From the NCBI GenBank assembly GCA_035532535.1, contig DATKQT010000021.1, positions 1-64,000 of the forward strand: 64,000 nt of DNA, given 5' to 3'. How positions within the stretch are numbered: position 1 is the stretch's first letter; each line of letters starts with the position of its first letter. The position numbers and the translations under genes were made by a program. This document shows positions 56,172 through 64,000 of the stretch, in pieces. Source of the DNA: Palsa-739 sp035532535 (GTDB lineage: Bacteria > Actinomycetota > Thermoleophilia > Gaiellales > Gaiellaceae). Under the pieces are notes generated by a model, which saw only the letters and a program-made list of their open reading frames with translations, did not search any database and was not told where the DNA came from.

Positions 56172-57331
56172 GCCATCGCCTCCAGCGCCCGGACGAGCCG
56201 GTCGACCTCGGCGATCGTGTTGTAGTGCACGAAGCCGGCGCGCACGGCGCCGTCTTCTCCGAGGCCGAGGCGGTCCATCACCTCGACCGCGTAGTAGTTC
56301 CCGTCCCAGACGGCGATGTCGAGCTGACCGAGCCGCTCGGCGACGGTGCGCGGCGGAACGCCGTGGACGTTGAATGCGAACGTCGGCACGCGCCCGTCCA
56401 TCGTTCGGAGCCCGTACAGCGTGCAGTTGTCGGGAAGGCAGGCGAGGAAGCGGGTGCCGAGCGCGCGTTCATGCGCCCGGATCGCGTCCCAGCCGATCGA
56501 GTCGACGTACTCGACCGCGGCGGCGAAGCCTGCGAGCAGCTCGTGCGCGAGCGTTCCCGTCTCGAAGCGGTGGTGCGCGGGTCGCACCTTGTACGTGCGC
56601 CATGACTCCGCGAGCTCGGCACGGACGAACGCGACCCCCAGGTGCGGGCCGAAGTACTTGTACGGGGAACAGAGAAGGACGTCGACGCCGAGTGCCGTCA
56701 CGTCGATCGGCCCGTGCGGGGCGTAGTGCACGGCGTCGGCCCAAGCAAGCGCACCCGCTTCGTGCGCGAGCTCGGCGATGCGGCGGGCGTCGACCGTCGT
56801 GCCGACGGCGTTGGAGGCGAGCGGGAACGCGACCACGCGCGTGCGATCGGTCAGCTGCCGTTCCAGGTCGGAAAGGTCGAGCGTCGTGTCGTCGTGGATG
56901 TCCGCGAAGCGGACGGTGAGGTCGAGGTCGTGCGCGAGCTCGAGCCACGGGGAGACGTTGCCGTCGTGGTCGAGGCGCGTGACGACGATCTCGTCCCCGG
57001 CCTTCAGCGTCCGGCCGACGGTGCGCGACAGCGCGAAGTTGAGCGTCGTCATGTTCGCGCCGAAGATCGTCTCGTCCGGCTCGCACCAGAGGAACTGCGC
57101 GGCAGCGACGCGCGCCTGCGCGACGAGGGCGTCGCTGCGGCGGCTGTTGGCGAAGTGGCCGCCGAGATTCGCGTTCGACTCGCGCAGATAGGTGGCGACC
57201 GCGTCGATGACCGAGTCCGGGCATTGCGTGCCGCCCGGCCCGTCGAAGAAGGCGATGGGACTGCTCAGAGCCGAAAAGCGCGCGCGGACGGCGTCGATGT
57301 CGAACGAATGTGGTCCGGGGACAGGATTCAT
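56168..57331 (-). CDS. Cysteine desulfurase-like class V aminotransferase
   Basis: About 387 residues from ATG 57331 (GTG 57361 gives 397). Fold-type I PLP enzyme: FFDGPGGTQCPDSVIDAV at the N terminus, FGANMTTLNFALSRTV, HDGNVSPW, and WADAVHYAPHGPIDVTALGVDVLLCSPYKYFGPH with the PLP lysine (SPYKYFG). The SufS-type catalytic cysteine near the C terminus is not evident; GLRTMDGRVPTFAFNVHG matches a CsdA-related subfamily, so it may not be a desulfurase. The start codon and SD lie within a perfect palindrome. Confidence 0.82.
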   Translation of the reverse strand: MNPVPGPHSFDIDAVRARFSALSSPIAFFDGPGGTQCPDSVIDAVATYLRESNANLGGHFANSRRSDALVAQARVAAAQFLWCEPDETIFGANMTTLNFALSRTVGRTLKAGDEIVVTRLDHDGNVSPWLELAHDLDLTVRFADIHDDTTLDLSDLERQLTDRTRVVAFPLASNAVGTTVDARRIAELAHEAGALAWADAVHYAPHGPIDVTALGVDVLLCSPYKYFGPHLGVAFVRAELAESWRTYKVRPAHHRFETGTLAHELLAGFAAAVEYVDSIGWDAIRAHERALGTRFLACLPDNCTLYGLRTMDGRVPTFAFNVHGVPPRTVAERLGQLDIAVWDGNYYAVEVMDRLGLGEDGAVRAGFVHYNTIAEVDRLVRALEAMA

Positions 57332-57340
57332 CCTGTCCCC
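57317..57340. promoter_or_regulatory. 11-bp perfect palindrome covering SD and start codon
   Basis: GGGGACAGGAT-TC-ATCCTGTCCCC. On the minus-strand mRNA the stem contains GGGGACAGG and the AUG (complement 57329-57331). TCGAACG (57304 region) and CGTTCGA (57343 region) form a further outer inverted repeat. Confidence 0.65.
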
Positions 57341-57384
57341 AGCGTTCGATTCCACCGCCACGGCCGGACACTACCCTGTCGCCC

Positions 57385-57675
57385 ATGAGCACCCTCGCAC
57401 CTCCGAAGGAGCGTCTCGACCGCGGCGACCGCAGCGGGCTCGGCCGCGCCTGGCGCGTGATCGTGCTCAACGACGACCACAACACGTTCGACGGCGTCGC
57501 GTTCGCGCTTTCGTCCGTCCTCCCCGGCGTCGACTTCGACGCGGGCATGCGCCTCGCCACCCGGATCGACCGCTCGGGACAGGCGATCGTGTGGTCGGGC
57601 GAGCGCGAGCAGGCGGAGTTGTACTGGGAACAGCTCGCCGGACATGGGCTGACGATGGCGCCGCTGGAAGACTGA
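57385..57675 (+). CDS. clpS: ATP-dependent Clp protease adaptor ClpS
   Basis: A 96-residue adaptor that delivers N-degron substrates to ClpAP/ClpCP. WRVIVLNDDHNTFDGVAFALSSVLPGVDFDAGMRLATRIDRSGQAIVWSG is the ClpS core with NDD and the hydrophobic N-end-rule pocket region. TACCCT lies 7 nt before the ATG (leaderless). It starts 53 bp from the divergent class V aminotransferase. Confidence 0.88.
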   Translation: MSTLAPPKERLDRGDRSGLGRAWRVIVLNDDHNTFDGVAFALSSVLPGVDFDAGMRLATRIDRSGQAIVWSGEREQAELYWEQLAGHGLTMAPLED

Positions 57676-57708
57676 TGCCGTCCGGACCCGGACCTAGGCT
57701 TCGTGGTC

Positions 57709-57906
57709 GTGCGACGCCTGCGGTCGCTGTCGGAGGACGAGTGCTACGCCCGCTGCTACCGGGGCTGGGAGCCGACGGTCACCGTCGTCAAGCTCGAGCC
57801 GCGCCGCCCGCGCTACCCGCTGCCCGTCTCCGGGGAGATGCTCCGCCAGATCTTCGAGGAGCGGATCGACGCACGGGTGGTGGACGAAGAGCTCGACGCT
57901 GCGTAA
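57709..57906 (+). CDS. Small conserved hypothetical protein
   Basis: A 65-residue protein (RRLRSLSEDECYARCYRGWEPTVTVVKLEPRRPRYPLPVSGEMLRQIFEERID). C-Y-A-R-C-Y forms a C-x3-C motif. Probably real because it follows clpS closely and has a TAGGCT box 8 nt before GTG 57709; GTG 57703 in frame is possible. Function unknown. Confidence 0.6.
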   Translation: MRRLRSLSEDECYARCYRGWEPTVTVVKLEPRRPRYPLPVSGEMLRQIFEERIDARVVDEELDAA

Positions 57907-57981
57907 GGCCGCGCGAAGTGCTCCGCACTTGGAAGTTCGCCTCCGCGTAAGCCGGCTCTGCCCGGCTTAGGCTGCGGCCTT
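57905..57981. terminator. Branched inverted-repeat structure between convergent genes
   Basis: Outer stem AAGGCCGC (57905-57912) with GCGGCCTT (57974-57981); two inner hairpins, AAGTGC-TCC-GCACTT (57916-57930) and TAAGCCGG-CTCTGC-CCGGCTTA (57948-57969). This gives a three-way junction on either strand and ends in the mug stop codon, suiting a bidirectional terminator. It could also be one copy of a dispersed intergenic repeat. Confidence 0.5.
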
Positions 57982-58499
57982 CAGGAATGCGCGAGTGCCA
58001 GCATCGCAAGCTCGCGGAACCAAAACAGCCGCTCATCCCACGGGACTGCCGCGTTCGCCGGTGATGTGGACGGGAGTACGAACAGCTTCGTCCCCACGAG
58101 CCTGCGGGTTTGCGCGCCGAGCTTCGGCCGCTCGCCGTACGCGCCGCGATAGGCCTCCTTGCCGACGAACGCGATCCAGCCGGGATGGAGCTCGCTCGCG
58201 ATTCCTTCCAGCCGTTCGGCCGCCCCGGCGAAGTCGGCGCGCCGCAAGTCGCCTGAGCCCGGCGTCGTGCGCGGCGCCGCGTTCGTGACGCCGATCCGCT
58301 CCGTCAGCAGCCCGAACTGCTCGCTCGGCTCAAGCAGGCGCGACGTGAAGCCCGCCGCATGCAGGAGCCGCCAGAAGTCGTTGCGCGGATTGGCGAAGTG
58401 CGCATGCGCGGCCGCCGACACGCGACCCGGGTTGATCCCGCAGAAGACGACCCGGAGGCCGGGCGCCAGGACATCCGGTATGGCGCTTAGCTCCTCCAA
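57981..58499 (-). CDS. mug: Mismatch-specific uracil/thymine-DNA glycosylase
   Basis: A 172-residue Mug/TDG-family enzyme removing U or T from G mismatches. VVFCGINPGRVSAAAHAHFANPRNDFWRLLHAAG holds the catalytic GINPG motif; LFVLPSTSPANAAVPWDERLFWF is the second, substrate-wedge motif. Overlaps nadE by 13 bp. Confidence 0.93.
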   Translation of the reverse strand: MEELSAIPDVLAPGLRVVFCGINPGRVSAAAHAHFANPRNDFWRLLHAAGFTSRLLEPSEQFGLLTERIGVTNAAPRTTPGSGDLRRADFAGAAERLEGIASELHPGWIAFVGKEAYRGAYGERPKLGAQTRRLVGTKLFVLPSTSPANAAVPWDERLFWFRELAMLALAHS

Positions 58500-60064
58500 A
58501 GGTTCGTGATCGGCGTCCGCCGATCGCGCCCGAATGCCTTCGGGCGCAGTCGTACGCCGGGAGGCGCCTGGCGGCGCTTGTACTCGGCGCGATCGATCAT
58601 CGCCACCGCGCGCTCGACGACGTCGGGGTCGAAGCCGTCCGCCGACAGCTCCTCGAGCGTGCGGTCCTCCTCGACGTACGCCTCCAGCACCCGGTCGAGT
58701 GCCGGGTAGGGCGGGAGGGAGTCCTCGTCCAGTTGGTCGTCGCGCAGCTCGGCACTCGGCGCTCGGTCGATGATCGACTGCGGAATCGTCCCGAGATGCC
58801 TCGCGAGCCGGAAGACGTCGGTCTTGTACACGTCCTTCAGCAGTGCGAAGCCGCCGGCCATGTCGCCGTACAGCGTCGCGTAGCCGACGGAGAGCTCCGA
58901 CTTGTTGCCGGTGGCGACGAGCAGCCAGCCGAACTTGTTCGAGAGCGCCATGAGCAGCGTGCCGCGGATCCTCGCCTGGAGGTTCTCCTCCGTCAGATCG
59001 GGCTCACGGCCGGCGAAGAACGGCCCGAGCACCGAGAGGTAGGTCTCGAACACGGACTCGATCTCGATCTCCTGGAACCCTGCGTCGAGATCCTTCGCGA
59101 GCCGGCGCGCGTCGGTGCGCGTCGCCTCGGAGGAGAAGCGCGACGGCATCGACACGCAGTGCACCGACTGCGGGCCGAGCGCCTCGACCGCGAGCGCCGC
59201 GACGACCGCCGAGTCGATGCCGCCCGAGACGCCGACGAGCACCTGCGAGAAGCCGTTCTTGCGCACGTAGTCCTGCAGGCCGAGCACGAGCGCCTGGCGC
59301 ATCTGCTCGAGCTCGTCCGCGAAGGCCGCGATCGGCCCTGGGGCGTCGAGATCGACGACGAGCAGCGCTTCCACGAACCCGGGTGCGCGCGCGATCACCT
59401 CGCCGCGTTCGTCGATCACGCAGGAGTGCCCGTCGAAGAGCAGCTCGTCCTGGCCGCCGACGGTGTTGCAGAACGCGACGTATGCGTTGTTGTCGCGCGC
59501 GCGTGTGCGGAACATCTCCTCGCGGGAGCGGTCCTTGCCGATGTGGAACGGCGACGCCGAGATGTTGACGAGCAGCCGCGCGCCCAGCTGCGCCAGCTTC
59601 GACGCCGGCGGCCCTGGCCGCCACATGTCCTCGCAGACGGTGACGCCGACCTTCGTCTCTCCGACCTCGATCGGCGCGGCGTTCGTGCCCGGCGTGAAAT
59701 ACCGCACCTCGTCGAAGACGCCGTAGTTGGGGAGGAGCTGCTTGCGCGCACGCTCCTTCACCTCGCCGTCGGCGCAGACGGCGGCGACGTTGTAGAGGTG
59801 GCCACCGTCGGCGTGCGGCGCCCCGACGATCGCGACGATGCCGTGGACGGCAGCCGCGATCTGCTCGAGCGACTCCTCGGCGGCACGGACGAAGCCCGGC
59901 CGGAGGAGCAGGTCCTCCGGCGGATATCCGGTCACCGCGAGCTCGGGAAACACCGCGAGATCCGCGCCTGCGGCCTTCGCCCGTTCGAGCCGGTCGAGGA
60001 TGAGCGCCCGGTTCCCGGCCAGGTCTCCGACAGTGGGGTCGATCTGGGCGAGGGCGAGTCTCAC
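58487..60064 (-). CDS. nadE: Glutamine-dependent NAD+ synthetase
   Basis: A 525-residue two-domain enzyme converting nicotinate adenine dinucleotide to NAD+. The N-terminal nitrilase-type glutaminase has the triad E41 (FPELAVTG), K108 (RKQLLPNYGVF) and C144 (TVCEDMWRP). The C-terminal synthetase has the P-loop VGVSGGIDSAVVAALA and the NaAD-binding GNKSELSVGYATLYGDMAGG. Shorter than mycobacterial NadE (about 680) and closer to the single-glutaminase bacterial form. Confidence 0.96.
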   Translation of the reverse strand: MRLALAQIDPTVGDLAGNRALILDRLERAKAAGADLAVFPELAVTGYPPEDLLLRPGFVRAAEESLEQIAAAVHGIVAIVGAPHADGGHLYNVAAVCADGEVKERARKQLLPNYGVFDEVRYFTPGTNAAPIEVGETKVGVTVCEDMWRPGPPASKLAQLGARLLVNISASPFHIGKDRSREEMFRTRARDNNAYVAFCNTVGGQDELLFDGHSCVIDERGEVIARAPGFVEALLVVDLDAPGPIAAFADELEQMRQALVLGLQDYVRKNGFSQVLVGVSGGIDSAVVAALAVEALGPQSVHCVSMPSRFSSEATRTDARRLAKDLDAGFQEIEIESVFETYLSVLGPFFAGREPDLTEENLQARIRGTLLMALSNKFGWLLVATGNKSELSVGYATLYGDMAGGFALLKDVYKTDVFRLARHLGTIPQSIIDRAPSAELRDDQLDEDSLPPYPALDRVLEAYVEEDRTLEELSADGFDPDVVERAVAMIDRAEYKRRQAPPGVRLRPKAFGRDRRTPITNLWRS

Positions 60065-60091
60065 AGGTTTGAGACTATCAGGCGAAAACCG

Positions 60092-60847
60092 CTAGCGGCG
60101 GAGCCGGATCGCGTTCAGGTCGTCCTCGAGGATCGCGTCGACCCGCTGACGGAGCTCCTCCGGCGGGTCATGTTCCGCATGGAGATATCGCCCGGCGAGC
60201 GCATCGAACTCGCCCGTCGCGAGCGCGTGCACGAGCCGCGGCGCGCATTCCGGCGGCGTCCACGGTGCGTCGTCGCCGAGCCAGGATGTCATCGAGGTCT
60301 GTACGAGCCCGGGCGAGATCGAAAACACGACCACGTTCTGCGGCGTCAGCGAGGCAGCGAGCACCTCGGAGAAGCGATGGACGGCCGCCTTGCTCGCCGG
60401 GTACGCGGTGCTGCTCGGGCCGCCCCGCGGCGGCAGGTACGCGGAGCCGGACGCGACGTTGACGATGCGGCCGCCGCCGCGCTCGATCATCAGGGGCGCG
60501 AACGCGCGGCAGCACATGTACGTGCCGAGGACGTTCACCTCGAACGTGTGCCACCACGCGTCGAGGTCGCCGAGCGGATCCTCCGGCCCGGAGATGCCGG
60601 CGTTGTTCACGAGCAGGTCGACCGCGCCGACGTCGCCGCACCAGCGTGCAACGTCTTCGCGCTTCGAGACGTCGCCGACGAGCGCGCGCCCGCCGATCTC
60701 CTCCGCGACCGCGCGGACCTCCTCGGCGGTGCGGCCTGTGACAACGACGTGCATGCCGGCACGAGCGAGCTCCCGCGCGATGTTCGCGCCGATGCCGCGA
60801 CCGCCGCCGGTCACGAGGGCCGTTCCGCGCAGTTCAGCTGACAGCAT
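60092..60847 (-). CDS. Short-chain dehydrogenase/reductase
   Basis: A 251-residue classical SDR. Cofactor motif TGGGRGIG near residue 14, LLVNNAGISG, catalytic Ser in NVASGSAYLPP and Y-x3-K in AYPASKAAVHRF. Substrate unknown. ATG 60847 overlaps the synthetase gene's end by 14 bp, so the two probably work on the same acid/CoA-ester pathway. Confidence 0.9.
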   Translation of the reverse strand: MLSAELRGTALVTGGGRGIGANIARELARAGMHVVVTGRTAEEVRAVAEEIGGRALVGDVSKREDVARWCGDVGAVDLLVNNAGISGPEDPLGDLDAWWHTFEVNVLGTYMCCRAFAPLMIERGGGRIVNVASGSAYLPPRGGPSSTAYPASKAAVHRFSEVLAASLTPQNVVVFSISPGLVQTSMTSWLGDDAPWTPPECAPRLVHALATGEFDALAGRYLHAEHDPPEELRQRVDAILEDDLNAIRLRR

Positions 60848-62702
60848 CGTCGATCTCCTCCAGCGACTCGGGGTTCTCGAGCGTCGACAGGTCGCCCGGA
60901 TCTTCGCCGAGGGCGCGTGCACGAACCGCGCGACGCACGATCTTCGCGGAACGCGTCTTCGGCAGCGCGCTCACCCACACGATCCGGTCGGGCTTGAACG
61001 CCTTGCCGAGCGCGTCCGTCACCGCGCTCGCCACCTGCGAGTCGTCACGGACATCGCCGCTCGGCACGCAGAAGATCCACGCCACCTCGCCCTTCACTTC
61101 GTGCGGGACGCCAACGGCGGCCGCCTCGGCGACGATGCCGCTCGCGATCGCGGCCGACTCGAGCTCGGAGGGGCCGATGCGCTTGCCCGCGATGTTCAGC
61201 GTGTCGTCGCTGCGCCCGTGCAGGAACCAGTAGCCGTCCGCGTCTACCGACGCCCAGTCGCCATGCGTCCAGATACCCGGGAAACGACGCCAGTACGTGT
61301 CGAGGTAGCGCTCGTCGTCGCCCCAGATGCCCCGCGTCATCCCCGGCCACGGGCGGCGGCAGACGAGCTCGCCCACCTCGCCGCGGACGGCGTTGCCCGC
61401 GGCATCGACGACGTCCATGTCCTCCCCGAGTGCGGGGAAGCCGACCGACACCGCCTTGATCGGCTCGGTGACGATCGTCGTGAGGAAGCACGCGCCCACC
61501 TCCGTGCCGCCCGAGCAGTTGACGATCGGGACGCGCGAGCCGCCGACCCTTTCAGAGAGCCAGCGGTACGGGTCGGGGTTCCACGGCTCGCCCGTCGTGC
61601 AGATCGCGCGCAGCGAGGAGAGATCCGTCTGCGGCTCGCCCTTCGGGATGAGCGCCCGCACGAGCGTGGGCGAGACGCCGAGCATCGAGATGCGCTCCGA
61701 TTCGACGAGGCGCCACAGCCGGTCGTCCGGCCAGTCCGGCGCGCCCTCGGCAAACACGATCGTCGCGCCGGCCGCACCGCCGCCGACGACGGTCCACGGC
61801 CCCATGATCCAGCCCATGTCGGTGGCGAAGTGGATGCGGTCGCCCGCGCTCACGTTGGTCTGATACGCCGTCTCGCGCGCGATCGAGACGAGGAAGCCGC
61901 CCTGCACGTGCAGTGCGCCCTTGGGCTTGCCGGTCGTGCCGGACGTGTAGGCGAGCAGATACGGCGTCTCGCTCTCGACCTCCAGCGGCGAGAGCGTTCC
62001 GGACTGCTTCGTCACGAGCTCCGGCCACGCACGCGACCTGCGCTTCCATTCGATCACGTGCTCCACGGCGAAGCGTCCGGCATCGTCGAGCGTCGCACGC
62101 ATGTCCATCCGCTTGCCGCGCCGCAGCGACCAGTCGGCGCAGATGACGACCTTCGCCTGCGAGTCCTCGAGCCGCGTTGCGATCGCAGGCCCGGCGAAGC
62201 CGGAGAAGATCGGTACTTGGACGGCGCCGACGTGCGCGCACGCGTGCGACGCGATCGCGACCGCGGGGCACATCGGCATGAAGATGGCCACGCGATCGCC
62301 CTGCTCGACGCCGAGCTCGACGAGCGCCTCCGCCAGCTGCGTCACCTGCCGCGACGCCTCCGCCCAGGTGAGCGAGTCCCGCTCGCCGTCCTCGTACAGC
62401 CCGACGAGCGCCTCCGCGTCGGACGCTGCGCGGCGGTGGACGCACACGCGCGCGACGTTCAGCCGGCCCCCGACGAACCACCGCGTCCACTCGGGGCCGC
62501 GCGAATCGTCGAGGACGGCATCCCACGGTCGCGAGAACTCGATCCCGAGATCCTCGATGAGCACGGGCCAGAAGCGGTCCGGCTCCTCGATGGAGATGCG
62601 GTGCAACTCCGGGTAGCCGTCGGCGCCGAGGCGGCCGGCGAGGCGCGTCAGGTTGGCGCGCCCGACGTACTCGGGAGTCGGCTCCCAGACGAAGTCGCTC
62701 AT
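60834..62702 (-). CDS. AMP-forming acyl-CoA synthetase, ACS-like
   Basis: A 622-residue synthetase related to acetyl/propionyl-CoA synthetase but distinct from Acs at 47.8 kb. P-loop LLAYTSGTTGKPKGALHVQGG, IVNCSGGTEVGACFLTT, ATDMGWIMGPW, WTHGDWASVDADGYWFLHGRSDD, and the lysine motif TRSAKIVRRAVR, where Ala replaces the usual Gly. ATG 62702 (SDFVWEPTPEYVGRANLTRL) chosen. Probably short-chain or branched acids. Confidence 0.88.
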   Translation of the reverse strand: MSDFVWEPTPEYVGRANLTRLAGRLGADGYPELHRISIEEPDRFWPVLIEDLGIEFSRPWDAVLDDSRGPEWTRWFVGGRLNVARVCVHRRAASDAEALVGLYEDGERDSLTWAEASRQVTQLAEALVELGVEQGDRVAIFMPMCPAVAIASHACAHVGAVQVPIFSGFAGPAIATRLEDSQAKVVICADWSLRRGKRMDMRATLDDAGRFAVEHVIEWKRRSRAWPELVTKQSGTLSPLEVESETPYLLAYTSGTTGKPKGALHVQGGFLVSIARETAYQTNVSAGDRIHFATDMGWIMGPWTVVGGGAAGATIVFAEGAPDWPDDRLWRLVESERISMLGVSPTLVRALIPKGEPQTDLSSLRAICTTGEPWNPDPYRWLSERVGGSRVPIVNCSGGTEVGACFLTTIVTEPIKAVSVGFPALGEDMDVVDAAGNAVRGEVGELVCRRPWPGMTRGIWGDDERYLDTYWRRFPGIWTHGDWASVDADGYWFLHGRSDDTLNIAGKRIGPSELESAAIASGIVAEAAAVGVPHEVKGEVAWIFCVPSGDVRDDSQVASAVTDALGKAFKPDRIVWVSALPKTRSAKIVRRAVRARALGEDPGDLSTLENPESLEEIDDAVS

Positions 62703-62712
62703 GCTAGTCTGC

Positions 62713-62723
62713 ACTAACTTAGT
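62713..62723. promoter_or_regulatory. Candidate TetR-type operator
   Basis: ACTAACTTAGT, a palindrome with a single central base, in the 47-bp gap between the divergent synthetase and MFS genes. TAGT and CTAA half sites recur on both sides (CTAGTC, GCTAAC). TetR-family exporters' operators often look like this; no tetR gene is in the window. Confidence 0.35.
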
Positions 62724-62749
62724 AGTCGCTAACAGGGGAAGGTGAGGGC

Positions 62750-64000
62750 TTGAAGGCTCGCATATTCGCGGAGGAGAACAAGAAGTGGTGGACGCTGGCG
62801 GCCGTCTCGTTCGGCCTGTTCATGATCATGCTCGACAACACGATCGTGAACGTGGCGCTGCCGACGCTACAGAAGTCGCTGCACCTCAAGGTTTCCGAGC
62901 TCGAGTGGGTCGTCACCGGGTACGCGCTGACCTTCGGGGCGCTCATGCTCACGGGCGGCAAGCTCGCCGATCTGTACGGCCGGCGCCTGATCTTCGTCGT
63001 GGGGCTCATCATTTTCACGCTGTCGTCGCTCGGCTGCGGTCTCGCCGGTAGCGCGACCGTCCTCATCGGCGCGCGTGTCGTGCAGGGTGTGGGCGCGGCG
63101 TTGATGAACCCGTCGACGCTCTCGATCATCACGGTCACGTTCCCCCCGCGCCAGCGCGGGACTGCGATCGGGATCTGGGCGGGCGTCTCCGCTCTCGCGC
63201 TCGCGATCGGGCCGCTCGCGGGCGGCGTGATCACGGAGCACATCAACTGGAACTGGATCTTCTTCATCAACGTCCCGATCGGCGCGATCGCGATCGTCGC
63301 GGCGTTCGCCTTCATCGAGGAGTCGCGCGACACCTCGCTCGTGCAGCGGCCTGACGTGCCGGGGCTCTTCACGTCCGCGCTCGGTCTGTTCGCGCTGAGC
63401 TACGCGCTCATCGAGGCGAACACCTACGGATGGACGTCGGCCCGCATTCTCGGCGCCTTCGCCGTCGCGGTCGTGTCGCTCGTCTCGTTCATCCTGCTCG
63501 AGCATCGCCAGCGGCTTCCGATGCTCGACCTGAGCCTGTTCCGCAACCGCGGCTTCTCCGGCGCGAACGGCGTCATGCTGCTCGTCGGGCTGGCGATGTT
63601 CGGCGTGTTCTTCTACGTCTCGCTCTACCTCCAGCAGATCCTGGGCTATTCGCCGATCCAGGCGGGCGCATCGTTCCTGCCGTGGACGCTGCTGATCATC
63701 CTGCTCGCGCCGCAGGCCGGGCGGCTGTCGGACCGCTTCGGCCCGCGGCCGTTCGTCGCGAGCGGGATGGCGATCGTCGCCGTGTCGCTCTTCCTGTTCT
63801 CGCGCATGAACGCGCACACGACGTGGTGGGGCCTGCTCCCGGCGATGATCCTCGGCGGCGCAGGCATGGCCGCCGCAATGGCGCCGACGACCGCGGCGGC
63901 GATGGCCTCCGTGCGGCCGGACAAGGCCGGCGTCGGCTCCGCGGTGCTGAACAGCATGCGCCAGGTCGGCGGCTCGCTCGGCATTGCGATCATGGGGGCG
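62750..64000 (+). CDS. MFS drug exporter, EmrB/QacA (DHA2) family, 3' truncated by window end
   Basis: The first 417 codons of a 14-helix-type exporter. MLDNTIVNVALPTL (motif D1), GGKLADLYGRR (motif A), the motif C region GVSALALAIGPLAGGVI, and the later FGPRPFV segment are clear. It would expel drugs or toxic acids using the proton gradient. Start TTG 62750 after GGGGAAGGTGAGGG; the reading frame is open to the last base, so the C terminus lies beyond the window. Confidence 0.9.
   Translation, partial: MKARIFAEENKKWWTLAAVSFGLFMIMLDNTIVNVALPTLQKSLHLKVSELEWVVTGYALTFGALMLTGGKLADLYGRRLIFVVGLIIFTLSSLGCGLAGSATVLIGARVVQGVGAALMNPSTLSIITVTFPPRQRGTAIGIWAGVSALALAIGPLAGGVITEHINWNWIFFINVPIGAIAIVAAFAFIEESRDTSLVQRPDVPGLFTSALGLFALSYALIEANTYGWTSARILGAFAVAVVSLVSFILLEHRQRLPMLDLSLFRNRGFSGANGVMLLVGLAMFGVFFYVSLYLQQILGYSPIQAGASFLPWTLLIILLAPQAGRLSDRFGPRPFVASGMAIVAVSLFLFSRMNAHTTWWGLLPAMILGGAGMAAAMAPTTAAAMASVRPDKAGVGSAVLNSMRQVGGSLGIAIMGA

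Noticed and set aside
1..64000. CRISPR arrays, insertion sequences, integrases or phage genes
   Set aside because: No regularly spaced repeats and no transposase or recombinase motifs were seen on either strand.

Overview
The window is GC-rich, densely packed bacterial DNA. An Actinomycetota member, probably of the class Thermoleophilia (Gaiellales/Solirubrobacter relatives), is suggested by a SigR/RsrA-type redox sigma pair, a short collagen-repeat surface protein with the LALGGVGYAA-type leader seen in that class, a pca operon with extreme translational coupling, GTG/TTG starts and many apparently leaderless promoters. This placement is inference from recognised families. No plasmid, phage or transposase gene is visible.

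Layout. 1-3.3 kb: an electron-transfer operon (ferric-reductase-like haem membrane protein, NuoF-like flavin/FeS protein, ferredoxin). 3.3-8.1 kb: universal stress protein, acyl-CoA ligase, a MetE-family zinc methyltransferase, an amidohydrolase and an IclR regulator. 8.16-20.27 kb: fourteen same-strand genes in which every junction overlaps: a LIV-type ABC importer, an aldehyde dehydrogenase, a two-subunit CoA-transferase, then pcaH, pcaG, pcaB, pcaD, pcaC and pobA. Together these would import an aromatic compound, oxidise the aldehyde, hydroxylate 4-hydroxybenzoate to protocatechuate, cleave it ortho and activate 3-oxoadipate; the final thiolase (pcaF) is not in the window. The block from 3.27 to 20.3 kb is bounded by direct repeats derived from the 3' half of a tRNA-Arg(CCU) gene, and an intact tRNA-Arg(CCU) lies at 23.2 kb.

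20.5-34.6 kb: secreted hydrolase, phosphodiester-glycosidase-like protein, HxlR regulator, class III aminotransferase, ABC-2 exporter, SixA, PhzF, PfkB kinase, NCS1 permease, an AhpD-like protein and aconitase. The AhpD-like gene (complement 31205..31762) has an in-frame TGA exactly where the family has the second cysteine of its CxxC-x3-H centre. A 7-bp hairpin with a GGUC loop sits 17 nt after the TGA, so I read it as a selenoprotein. This is the most interesting item in the window.

34.6-40 kb: collagen-like protein, HtrA protease, glutamate-cysteine-ligase-like enzyme, HMA protein, and a SigR/RsrA pair with a GGAAT-N18-GTT promoter. 40-46 kb: MocA-like cytidylyltransferase, lytic transglycosylase and a three-subunit molybdenum hydroxylase. 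46-53 kb: M24 peptidase, acetate uptake/activation (satP-acs), a TPR-like protein with a 16-bp perfect hairpin inside its coding sequence, a beta-propeller protein, M16 peptidase and thioesterase. 53-64 kb: SIS protein, epimerase, M20 peptidase, class V aminotransferase whose start codon lies in a perfect palindrome, ClpS, Mug, NadE, SDR, a second AMP-forming synthetase, and an MFS exporter that runs off the window.
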